DNA of 64,000 nt from Neocallimastix lanati (nom. inval.) (Eukaryota; Neocallimastigomycota; Neocallimastigomycetes; Neocallimastigales; Neocallimastigaceae). The position numbers were made by a program, and so were the translations under genes. The stretch spans positions 1,013,501 through 1,077,500 of the forward strand of contig JACVTC010000021.1 in NCBI GenBank assembly GCA_016946835.1. Direction: 5' to 3'. Below are positions 52,858-63,200 of the stretch, in pieces (the stretch's first letter is position 1; each line of letters begins with the position of its first letter). The notes below the pieces were generated by a model that worked only from the letters and a program-made list of their open reading frames with translations, did no database searches and was not told the DNA's origin.

Positions 52858-54481
52858 TGTTATGGCTCGAGGAATTCAAAAAAAAAATTATATAATATTA
52901 AAACACAAAAAAAATAATTTTATTCTTTCACAATAATTTTTATTTATTTATTATATTTTTATTTTAATTTTTATTTTATTTTTATTATTATTTTTATTTA
53001 TTTATTTTATTTTTGTTTATTTATTTTATTTTTATTTATTTTTATTTATTTTTTTATTTATTTATTTATTTTTTTTTTTATTTCTATTTTTTATTTTCTA
53101 TTTTCTCTCCCCTAAAAAGGGATTCCAAGGTAGTCAATTTATATCTTTTTGAAGATATAAAAGTAGCAAAGCCTCTGGAAGTAGTTGAAGAGATGGAAAA
53201 ACAATAGATTTTTAAATCTTATTGATTATTTCCTTATTGTAATAAATAGAAATTTTATTATTTCCTAATATTCAAATTAACCAAAATAAATCTATAATAT
53301 AAAAGATGCATTATAGATAAGAATTAAACAAAAAAAGAGAAGCAGTATTACAATAAAATTGAATACTTTAACTTAATTTTGATACTAATTTAATATGTAA
53401 TCTTATATATTAATTTGAATGACATAATAGAAAATAAAATACATTTATTAATATATGAAAAATCTTTTACAATTTTAAATACAGAAAATTTTATTTTATT
53501 TATTTCTTTCATTTCAATTATTTCTTAATTCGAAAGACAGAAATATTGATAAAGTTATTTAAGTTGTTTATATACAGGAATTATTCCTTATTTAGAAGAA
53601 TAATACTGAAAGTAATTAGTACTATGTTATTGATAAACTCTTATAAATTTAATTTACCTTTATAAGGAATGAACATAAATTTAAATTAAATTTTATGTAT
53701 AAACTTAAATTTTCAGATCAAATAATATATAGTAAAATTATTAATGTAAAGAATACATAAATTTATTAATATTTTAAAAATCACCTTGACTATATTGTCA
53801 AGGATTTGATACAAATTAATTTATATTTAATACTACAAAAAATAACAATTTAATTATAAATATAATTTGTACTCCTTAAATCCTTGTACCGTTCATAACC
53901 AAATTAATATTGTATTACATATTAATTAATATTATCATTTTTATACATTATTGAACCCCTAATATATTACTTGATTAATATTGTATTACATATTAATTAA
54001 TATTATCCCTTTTTATATTAATTAATAATTAATATAGTTGAATATTATTTATAAAAATTGTTTTTTTATTAATTATATTATTTTATATATTTTTATTATC
54101 TTATATTATATATGTATTATTCTATTACTTTATATATTAAAATTATATTTTATATTGTTATCTTTAAATTAGTATTTATTAAAATATATTATTAAATATT
54201 TTATATTGATTTTCAAAAATATAAAAGAACTAAAAAATAATCTTTTTTAAATCTTTGTAAAGATTATTATTTACAAATAATCTGATAACTTTATAATAAA
54301 ACATATTAAATAAAAATATAGTTAATCAAAAGTTTAATAATAAAATAATATTTTATATTTGAATAAATCAATTTATAAAATAAAATAATATCAAAAGGTT
54401 ATTAGATTAAAGGCTTCCAACCAAGTTTACCCTTTAATCTAAGTACCAACTTAACATATATTAAAAGGTTTTTAATAAGAA
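52858..54481. other. AT-rich region with pyrimidine-rich simple sequence
   Basis: TGTTATGGCTCGAGG at 52858 could start another LTR. 52940-53105 is TTTATTT simple sequence. At 53107-53207 a short plus-strand frame of normal composition ends at TAG (tail VVEEMEKQ); too short to call a gene. A 34-bp direct repeat lies at 53903-53936 and 53974-54007. Nothing else supported. Confidence 0.5.
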
Positions 54482-55138
54482 TCAATTTATTACTTCATTC
54501 TTTAAATTACTACAAGAATCAATCAATGCTTTTCCTTTGACTCCTTCAACAGTAACTTCGACCATGGCTATATCATCTTCTTTGGGTTCTTTGTTTTTAC
54601 TTTTATAAGTGTGATCAAGATTATTAACTATAGTAGTAGTAGCACAAATGTTGTCAACGGCACTGGCTATCTTAATAGAATCTTTTTCTAACTTTAAACC
54701 TTTTGCAACTTGAGATCTGATTTTTGGTGATACTTCAAATAATTCTCCAAAGGTAATATTACATTTAGTAGTATTTAAGTCTTTAATAACATTGTAAGGT
54801 AGATGATCAGCTATCATTTGGATCTTTCTTGGAACTCTAGGAATTTTGTTTCCAGGAAGTTTATTTACTTTTAGTTTATCATTAATGAGTTTATTTAATG
54901 TATTATTTGGAATACTATTTTCATCATTATTAGAAATAATATGATCAGTTTCATCAATATCAACAATTTCAATGGGCGAGGTGGAAGTAGATGCAAGTTC
55001 TGTATCACTAACCTCCTTTCCTTTTTCTTTTTCTTTTCTGCGATTAGATAAATCTATATCAGTAATTTCCATAGGTGATTGGGAAGTACTAGCACGTTCT
55101 TTATCTCGAATTTCTTTTTCTTTTTGCTTTTAGAGATT
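54482..55138 (-). pseudogene. gypsy F pol start: linker and truncated protease
   Basis: A frame with an internal near-duplication (AST-S-SPxEIxDID appears twice, about 55000-55100) leads into a protease start VKGKALIDSCS, where the active-site DSG reads Asp-Ser-Cys. It breaks off at 54482, with no RT beyond. Frames upstream at 55156-55450 are separated by a frameshift. Confidence 0.7.
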
Positions 55139-55155
55139 GATTAAGGGTTGTGACA

Positions 55156-55556
55156 TTATCGAAGGTTGTATCTGACTTGCTTGATGTGAGTTAAATTATC
55201 TTTCAATTCATTTTCTTTCTTCTTTCGCAAAGCTGGAGTAACAATTGGTCGAGGATTATCTCTAAGACTTTTGTGAATTTTCTTTTCTTGATTACCTTTA
55301 TGATCTTTACTAATGTTATCACGCTTTCTTTTAAAAGCAGCAACCAAGTAGTCGTTTTCATCTTGAATTAAGTCAATATCTTCTAAATCATTGATGTCTT
55401 CTTCTTAGATTTCATCCTCAGATAATTCATAACTTTTTTTTTGATCTTCTATTTCTTCATGGAAGTAGTCATTAGCTGAAGATTGTTGATATTTAACGGA
55501 AGCTATTTTATTGACAATGGGAGTGCTTCTTCTCCCTTTTAGTGATTTAAACGTTT
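55156..55556 (-). pseudogene. gypsy F pol N-terminal linker (-1 frame)
   Basis: The frame entered from gag by -1 shifting at 55545-55551. It is charged, Lys/Glu-rich, interrupted by one TAA at about 55409-55407 and ending at 55156. No recognised domain; equivalent to the low-complexity stretch before protease in gypsy E. Confidence 0.6.
55499..55551 (-). promoter_or_regulatory. -1 frameshift signal of gypsy F, with candidate pseudoknot
   Basis: Heptamer TTTAAAT (55545-55551) in the gag frame, then CAC and the gag stop. An 8-nt spacer is followed by stem GGGAG (55532-55536)/CTCCC (55519-55523) with an 8-nt loop. Loop bases GAAGC (55525-55529) can pair with GCTTC at 55499-55503, giving an H-type pseudoknot. 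Same geometry as in gypsy E. Confidence 0.75.
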
Positions 55557-56489
55557 GTTTTCGAAGTATTCCTGACGATTCTTTTTGATAATAGCATTAA
55601 GTTTTGGACATTCGGTTTGAAAATGACCTTCTTCACTACAAAAGAAACAGGTACTAACAGTTAAACCTTTTATTCTTTTAGTTAAGTTATCAACAGTTGA
55701 ATCTTTTTCCTTTATTTTTGAATCATTAAATACTTTTCCTTTAGATTGATTGTTATTAAAATTTGATGATTTATAAGAATTGTTGAAATTTGTTCTAAAA
55801 TTTTCGTTTATTTCTTGGTTAAAGGTAGGCATCAATCTATCTACTTTTTCAGCTATTGCAAATGCTTTCTTTAAAGAAATGTCATCCTTGAGTGAAACCT
55901 TTTTCCAGGCTTCTTTATTATTTTTCAAAGAATCAGCATAATCCAATACACTAATTCTTCTTTTCCTCTTTTTATCGAGTTTTAAATAGAGTGATCGATA
56001 GCGAATGTTAAAATCTTTAACTTTTTCATACTTTTTAATTTTTAAGGAGCGAAGTTCCTTAAGCAAGACGTTTTGATCTTCTTTTTTTCCATAAAATATT
56101 TCTAACTCATTAATAATTTCATCAAGACTTGGATAATGATTATCTTCTTCATCCTCGTTATCATCGTCATCATCGTCATCATCATCATCGTCATCGTCAT
56201 CACTATAGTTTTCGCCATATTCCATATTTTGAATTACTTCTCTTGGTTCACCAGTTGAAGTTAAGATACATGCAGTAAAAATAGTTTCTGGATCATCTCC
56301 ATGTTGATATCTGATCCAAAATTTTAAATCTGAAGCCCAAGATCTAATATCGAGATGTTCTTTGCTTAGTTTTTCTATGTCTTTTAATTCTTTCTTGAGT
56401 TCTCTAAAGCTAATAGCGTGATTTTTGTTTATAACAGTTGGAATTGGAACTGAAGGATTTGAAGTTGATGGAGAAGATCCTGAACTCAT
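55539..56489 (-). CDS. gypsy F Gag with zinc knuckle
   Basis: Start taken as ATG 56489 (Met-Ser-Ser-Gly); the frame is open further upstream but that part is hydrophobic translated leader. 316 residues: N-terminal Ser/Pro region, Gag capsid-like domain interrupted by a run of 15 Asp followed by acidic residues (about 56150-56210), then a basic Asn-rich region and a CX2CX4HX4C knuckle (CFFCSEEGHFQTEC). Ends at 55539-55541 just after the slippery site. Intact, unlike its pol. Confidence 0.88.
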   Translation of the reverse strand: MSSGSSPSTSNPSVPIPTVINKNHAISFRELKKELKDIEKLSKEHLDIRSWASDLKFWIRYQHGDDPETIFTACILTSTGEPREVIQNMEYGENYSDDDDDDDDDDDDDDNEDEEDNHYPSLDEIINELEIFYGKKEDQNVLLKELRSLKIKKYEKVKDFNIRYRSLYLKLDKKRKRRISVLDYADSLKNNKEAWKKVSLKDDISLKKAFAIAEKVDRLMPTFNQEINENFRTNFNNSYKSSNFNNNQSKGKVFNDSKIKEKDSTVDNLTKRIKGLTVSTCFFCSEEGHFQTECPKLNAIIKKNRQEYFENKRLNH

Positions 56490-56645
56490 TTTAACTAATA
56501 TTGAAAGTAACAGAATAAAATTGAGCAAAATAAATGTTTGAAAATAATTAATAAATAATATTGACTGAAGTAATATCAGATTTTTCTTGAAGTTAATAAT
56601 TCTAGTATAAACTAAAGTCCAATGACAACCAAATATACTATTGAA

Positions 56646-56917
56646 GATATAAACTAGTGTTACACTGACCCCCAAATATATCTGAAAAGAATAATATATA
56701 GATATAAACTAGTGTAGTGATAACCCCTAAATATATCGGAATAATAAACAGTATAGATATAAACTAGTGTTACACTGACCCCCAAATATATCTGAAAAGA
56801 ATAATATATAGATATAAACTAGTGTAGTGGTAACCCCTAAATATATCGGAATAATAAATAATATAGATATAAAATAGTGCTTTGTCTTGCCCCTAAATAT
56901 ATCTTGATAATTGTATT
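56646..56917 (-). repeat. 55-bp tandem repeats, five copies, alternating two subtypes
   Basis: Units starting GATATAAACTAGTG at 56646, 56701, 56756, 56811 and 56866 (last one diverged). Units 1 and 3 share TTACACTGACCCCCAAATA; units 2 and 4 share TAGTGxTAACCCCTAAATA, so a 110-bp pair was duplicated. Located 157 bp upstream of the gag ATG. Confidence 0.9.
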
Positions 56918-57155
56918 GTTCTTTACTTTCAAAAAAAAAATTTTTAATGTAATAGACTCTTCGAATTAATGGTGTTGTTGTGTGCTTTTGTTATTATCAA
57001 TTGGCAATGTGGTAGGAAACTTTTTCTGAGTGGACCGTAAGACGACTTTGATATAACTCAAATAAAATTTAAAAATAAAAATATTATTAGTAAACAATTA
57101 AAAAAAAAATAAAATATGATTTATTAGAATAAAAAAAAATTTTATGGAATAATAT

Positions 57156-57414
57156 ACATATAAAAAGAGCATTTCCTGGAATTTTCCATATCCAGTACTA
57201 AAAAGTAGGTATGTAGTGCTTGAATTACCACAGCTTGCCTATTACGGTGTCATGTAGTAATCAAACCAGACGCTTCTGCTTTCAAATAAACAGAACGACC
57301 AGAGCTCAAGAATGACCTTTCAATTCTTGAGATAAATTAATCCGGAAACTACCTACTGTTGGAATTTTAGTACTAGGTATGCTTCTATACCGTACTAAAT
57401 CCCTTTTTATATGT
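57156..57414. repeat. 259-bp foldback block
   Basis: Perfect 12-bp inverted repeat ACATATAAAAAG (57156-57167)/CTTTTTATATGT (57403-57414), and further inward AGTACTAAAA/TTTTAGTACT and AGTAGGTA/TACCTACT in matching order. Higher G+C than the surroundings. Could be a miniature inverted-repeat element or a structured leader RNA. Confidence 0.55.
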
Positions 57415-57586
57415 TTCCAATAAATTTTATTTTATTAAAGCTTCACCGGTAATTGCTTACCTATCACTTTAATATTAAAAAAAAAATTAACAAAAAAAAA
57501 TTGTTTTATTAGAAATATTACTATCCTATTATTGTTTACTCTATATTTACGATTATTAACTTCCCCGATATCTCCACCACTTTTTA

Positions 57587-58511
57587 TGTTGAGGTTCGGG
57601 ACAGAATAATAATAAATATAGAAATAAACACTAAAATAAAAAAAATTAAAAATTAAAATATATCTTTTTTTTAAAATATTTTATTTATTTATTTAATAAA
57701 AATTATTCAATTAAAAACTAAAAATAAATTAATTTCTTTTAATAAGATTATATTTTTTTTTTCAGATTATTTTTCTAAAATACAATTTTCTCATATATTT
57801 ATATTTTTTTTTTATCGTTAGAAATGGTCAAGCCATTTCTTTAGAATATCTTAGAGTTACATGTTTGAATTGTATTTAAATTATAAATTCATAATCTATT
57901 CTATTATAATAAATAATTATTACATATTATTAAATTCTAAACTATTTATTATTAATTGTAGTGATAATATATTTTAAAAATAATTTTATTACTTTTACAG
58001 AACTATTAGTAATAGAGTATTATTTAATTTTATACTATTTTTAAATAAAAGTATTTTAGATTATTATCTATTATTAATCTTATTATAAATAGGGTGTATT
58101 TTGGAAGGAAGTATTACTAATTTTAATGACAAGGATCATGGATTTAAGTAAAATATTTTTAAATCATTATTAATTATATTAATTTTTATTAATAATAAAT
58201 AATCTGTATTAGTAATATTTGTAAAATAAAATTTTCTTTAATAATAAAATATTGATAGAATAAATCATATTAATAAAACTAGATATTGATAATAATATTG
58301 ATATTAATAATATAGTATTAATTTTAATAATAAAGTATTGATATTAATAAAGAATTTATATTAATAATAATAAATTTAATATTAGTAATAATTTGGCAGT
58401 AATAGAACATAAGAAAGTTCCCCAAGTAAGGAAGTAAATAATTTAATTTTAGTGGTTAAGTTATTTTTATGAAAAATAATAAAATTACCATTATTTGTTC
58501 ATTCCTTAACA
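57587..58511. repeat. LTR TGTTGAGG...CCTTAACA, second copy
   Basis: 925 bp, closely similar to 13271-14188 along its whole length. Confidence 0.8.
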
Positions 58512-58515
58512 AAGT

Positions 58516-58980
58516 TGATAAGAAACGAAATATTTAATTAATAATTAATATAAATAAAGTTAATAAGAAAAATAAGAAATAAATATATTATAAATATTAA
58601 ATAGTTAAATAATTTTATAAATAATTGTTTATAAACATAACTTTAAAATGAAGAATTAGTATAAATAGTTATTAGAAATAATATTTTAATAAATGTTCCT
58701 AATTATCCAGTAAAATTAGTATATAATATTTTAATAAAATTAGAATTATTATTAATTATATATTTTGATTATTAGAATTATGTTATAAAAGAATTGTATT
58801 AAAGGTTTACTAATTACCTATAAATATTAGAATATTAATAAAATAATATTTTATTTAAAAATGAATTAAATATTTTTATTTAAGTGTTATTATTTAAATA
58901 TATAAAGACTTGTTATGGACAAGTATAAAAATCATAATAGTTATGAAATGGGAAACAAGATAAATTCCTATTCCATATCA
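58516..58980. repeat. LTR6 intact copy TGATAAG...CATATCA
   Basis: 465 bp, uninterrupted version of 18741-21050; proves the 1841-bp insertion in that copy. Confidence 0.85.
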
Positions 58981-58982
58981 AA

Positions 58983-60199
58983 TGATACGGACTGGGGTTG
59001 AAACACTAAGATATTCAAAACAAAAAAAATAAATATTAACACATAACTATAAAAATAAGTTTGGAAACAAGAAAAAAAAAAAAATTAAATTTTAAAATAT
59101 TCTTTATTTAAATTTAAAATTAAAATTATTTGTTCCAAGTATTAAAAAGAAAGAAATTTATTCTTCTTTTTATACTTTTATTTTAATACATTTTATTTAT
59201 TATTAATATATTCTTTATAAAAAAAACTATTATAACTATTTTATTTTAATTTTTAACTATTATTTTAAATTATTTTTTAAAAAAAAAATAACATTTATTA
59301 AATTAAAATATAAAAAATTAATTTGGAGCTTGTATCACGAAGGGCATTCCGGGCGGTAGCTTCTTCTTGATATTGTTATTCAGAGAGAGAATTATACAGA
59401 ATTGATATTTTCTGTATTTTAGATCATTTTTATTATTGGAATTCTTCTGTATTTTAGTTCATTTTTATTTTAATAAAGATTTAATTTATTTTTAATTTTT
59501 GTTTTATTTTTAGTTTATTTCAAAGGTTTTAGAAAATATTATACAGAAACTTATAATTCTGTATTTTACATCAAATATTTATTGAAATAGGTTTTTATTA
59601 TTCTTAATATAAAAATAAGAATTAATAATGATTTAAATATTATATAATTTTTAATAAGAATATTTAGTAATAATTTTTATTATATTTAATATTAATAAAA
59701 GAATTTTATAAGAATATTTAATAATAATTTTTATTATAAAAGATTTTAATAAGAATATTTAATAATTATTTTTATTAGATTTGATATTAATAAAAGATTT
59801 TAATAAGAATATTTAATAATAATTTTTATTAGATTTGATATTAATAAAAGAATTTTATAAGAATATTTAATAATAATTTTTATTATAAAAGATTTTAATA
59901 AGAATATTTAATAATAATTTTTATTATATTTAATATTAATAAAAGATTTTTATAAGAATATTTAATAATAATTTTTATTATATTTGATATTAATAAAAGA
60001 AATTTATAAGAATATTTAATAATAATTTTTATTATATTTAATATTAATAAAAGAAATTTATAAGAATATTTAATAATAATTTTTATTATATTTGATATTA
60101 ATAAAAGATTTTAATAAGAATATTTAATAATAATTTTATTTTATTATTATTAAGAGTATTTAATAGGAAATACAAGGTATTTAGTGACACCCCGTATCA
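58983..60199 (-). repeat. gypsy G 3' LTR (LTR3 family)
   Basis: TGATACGG...CCGTATCA, 1217 bp; the internal minisatellite (about 59650-60140) has fewer units than the solo copy at 15008-16328. On the minus strand it is preceded by AAGCGGGGAGATTA, the polypurine tract. Confidence 0.85.
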
Positions 60200-60211
60200 T
60201 AATCTCCCCGC

Positions 60212-63200
60212 TTAAGATGAGACTTCGTCCCCTGAAGTCTGATTATACCAAGTATAATAATGAACAAGATTTTTCTGGTGTACATTTCTGTCAGCTAATT
60301 CACCAGTGTAAATATCACAAATACAAGCGGTATTATAATTCATTTGAACAATTCTAAAAGGACCAGTGTAAAAGGGGTCTAACTTTCTTCTTGAAAAATT
60401 TCTAACTAAAACTAAGTCCCCTGGTTCAAAAACAGTATTCATAGATTTTTGTTGTTTTATTCTATTTTCCCATAATTTATTAGCATTATCAATATTAGCA
60501 GTGGCTTCCATAATCCATTTATGATGAGTTGTAAATTTTCTAATTAAATATTCATCAAAGGTTTCATTTATATTTCTATCATTATATGCAATTGTTAATT
60601 CGAATGGTTGTAGATCAGTTCTACCATATAAGAGTTCAAAACTAGAAAATTTTGTAACTTCACTTTTGCAAGTTCTTAAGGCCCATAAAGCAACTGGAAG
60701 AATTTCATCCCAATTCTTTTCTGTTCCTCCAAGTAGTCTAATATATTTTATAATTTCTCTATTTCTATTTTCAACTTGGCCATTACTTTCAGGATGGTAA
60801 GTACTGATGTAATGAACATAAACATTATATAAATCTAAAAATCCTTTTGTAGCATTGGAAGTAAATTGCGGACCATTATCAGTGATTAAAATTTCAGGAA
60901 TGCCATGTCGAGAAAATACATTAGTAAGAAACTTAATAACGTCTTTAGATTCAATTGTAGGAAATGGTTCGGCTTCTACCCATTTTGTAAAATAATCAAC
61001 TAAAACAATTATGTATTTATTATTTGATTTAGTGATAGGTAAGGGTCCTATAATGTCTAAACCAACTCGAGTAAAGGGTAAACTTGGTTTAGTAGCAAAT
61101 GATTCAGTACCTCTATTAATTGGTTGTGGTCTGTTCATTTGACAATCATGGCAAGTTTTAACAAGTAATTCTACATCTTTGGACATGTTTTCCCAATAAT
61201 ATTTCCTTTTAAGTCTATCGTATGTTTTATAATAGCCTTCATGTCCAACACTATGCGCAGCTAATAATAGTTCTATTTTCTCTTCTTTGTTTTCGACAAA
61301 TTTAAGAATATTTTCTCCGTCTTTAAAATATTTAATATTATCTATAATAATTATTTTCTTTTTCAAATATTCTTTAATAGCAATACTATTATTTAATTCT
61401 TCAACTTTAGTATTATTACTGTCATCATTAGTTGTAACAAAAATTATTTCATTTTCATTAAAATTATTTTCAATGGAATCTTTATTTAAAATATAATAAT
61501 TTTCCAAATTATTATTATCTTTACTTTTATTTAAATTAATATTATTTTCATTATAGTTATCATTAATTTTAGAATTACATGTATTAAGATTTTTATTATA
61601 AGAATTTTCAGAGATATTAATTAAAGGATTTTTATCATAATTATTTTCATAAAAATTTTTAATACAATTTTTATTAATATTGTTATAATTAAGTTTTTCA
61701 GAAAAAATTTTAATATTATTTTGATTATGGTTACAAAATTCCTTTGAAAAATTTTTAATATCGTTACTACTATTATTACAATTATTATCAAAATTTTCTA
61801 AATAAAAATTTTTGTCATTATTATTATTATTAAATTTTTCATAATAACTATTAACACTGGAATTATTATTTAAATTTTTAAAAATATAATTATTATTATT
61901 ATTATTTTTTAATTTATTTAAAGAATTAATTATATTATTATCTAAATTATTTTTATTAAAATAAACGTAATTATTTTCTTCAGAAATATTATTTAAAGGA
62001 TAATCATTTTTATTTGTATTATTCATTTTATTTATATTTTCAATAGAATCGTAATTAATATTTTCATTATTATTCAAATGAATAAACAAAGTATTATTTT
62101 TAATTTCTTTATTAATATTTTTAGAGTCAGGAATTAATCGAGAAAGTGCATCAGCAATAACATTTTTCTTTCCTTGTTCATATTTAACTACAATTTTTAA
62201 CATACTAAAAGTTATAACCCATCTAGCTTGACGAGCATTATTTGGTTCTTTATTATTAAATAAGCCTATTAAAGGTTTATGATCAGTATATAAAATAGTA
62301 TCATATTTATTACCACTAAAATATGGTTTAAATTTTAAACAACAATAATAAGCAGCTGTGCCTTCTAAATCAGTAATACTATAATTTATTTCAGTAGGTT
62401 TTAAAGATCTACTAATGTATAGAATTGGATGTTCGATGTTATCTTTATCTTTCTGCATTAATACACCACTTATTCCATCTAATGAAGCATCCGTTCTAAT
62501 AAAAAATTGTTTATCATAATCTGGATATTTAAGAATAGGAGCTTCAATAAGTTTTTCCTTAAGAATTTTAAATCTTTCTTCAGTTATATCATCCCAGATA
62601 TATTTTATATTTTTCTTTAATAGTTTAAATAATGGTTGAGCAATTATAGCAAAATCTTTAATAAATTTTCTATAATATCCAATTGCACCTAAGAAAGATC
62701 TTAATTGAGTAATATTTTTAGGTGATTCCCATTTGGATATTACATCTACCTTTTTGGGTACTGGCTTTATACCTTCTGTGGATAAAATATGGCCTAATAC
62801 TTCAACTTCTTGTTTAATAAAATGGCATTTTGATAAATTAGCCTTTAGACCATTTTCTTTAATAATATCAAAAACTTTTTGTAGATCCAATATGTGTTGT
62901 TCTAAGGTATCAGAAAATATTACTAAATCATCCATATAAATGAACATACATTTACCAATTAAAGGCAAGAATATTCTGTTCATTTCACGTTGGAAAGTTG
63001 CAGGAGCATTACAAAGTCCGAATGGCATAACTTTGTAATTATAATTTCCAAACATTGTTGTAAAGCAAGTTTTATCTCTGTCTTCTTTTTCCATAGAAAT
63101 CTGATGGAAACCAGAAAATAAGTCAAGCGTGGTTAAGTACTTAACTTTAATGCCTATAGAAAATAATATTTCTTCTATATAAGGTAAAGGATATGCGTCT

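Larger units (their letters stand above)
54482..56489 (-). mobile_element. Ty3/gypsy fragment F (gag to protease)
   Basis: Minus-strand gag plus the first part of pol; RT, RNase H, integrase and the 3' LTR are absent. Same lineage as elements D, E and G: zinc-knuckle gag with Pol in the -1 frame. Confidence 0.8.
56490..57586 (-). other. upstream region of gypsy F gag
   Basis: Holds the 55-bp tandem repeats (56646-56917) and a GC-richer foldback block (57156-57414). A poly(A)/AT spacer lies between. A defined LTR end was not found. Confidence 0.5.

Noticed and set aside
53013-53207. Small plus-strand ORF ending VVEEMEKQ
   Set aside because: Most of it is Phe/Ile low complexity; only about 30 codons look normal. 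No family recognised, so not called a gene.
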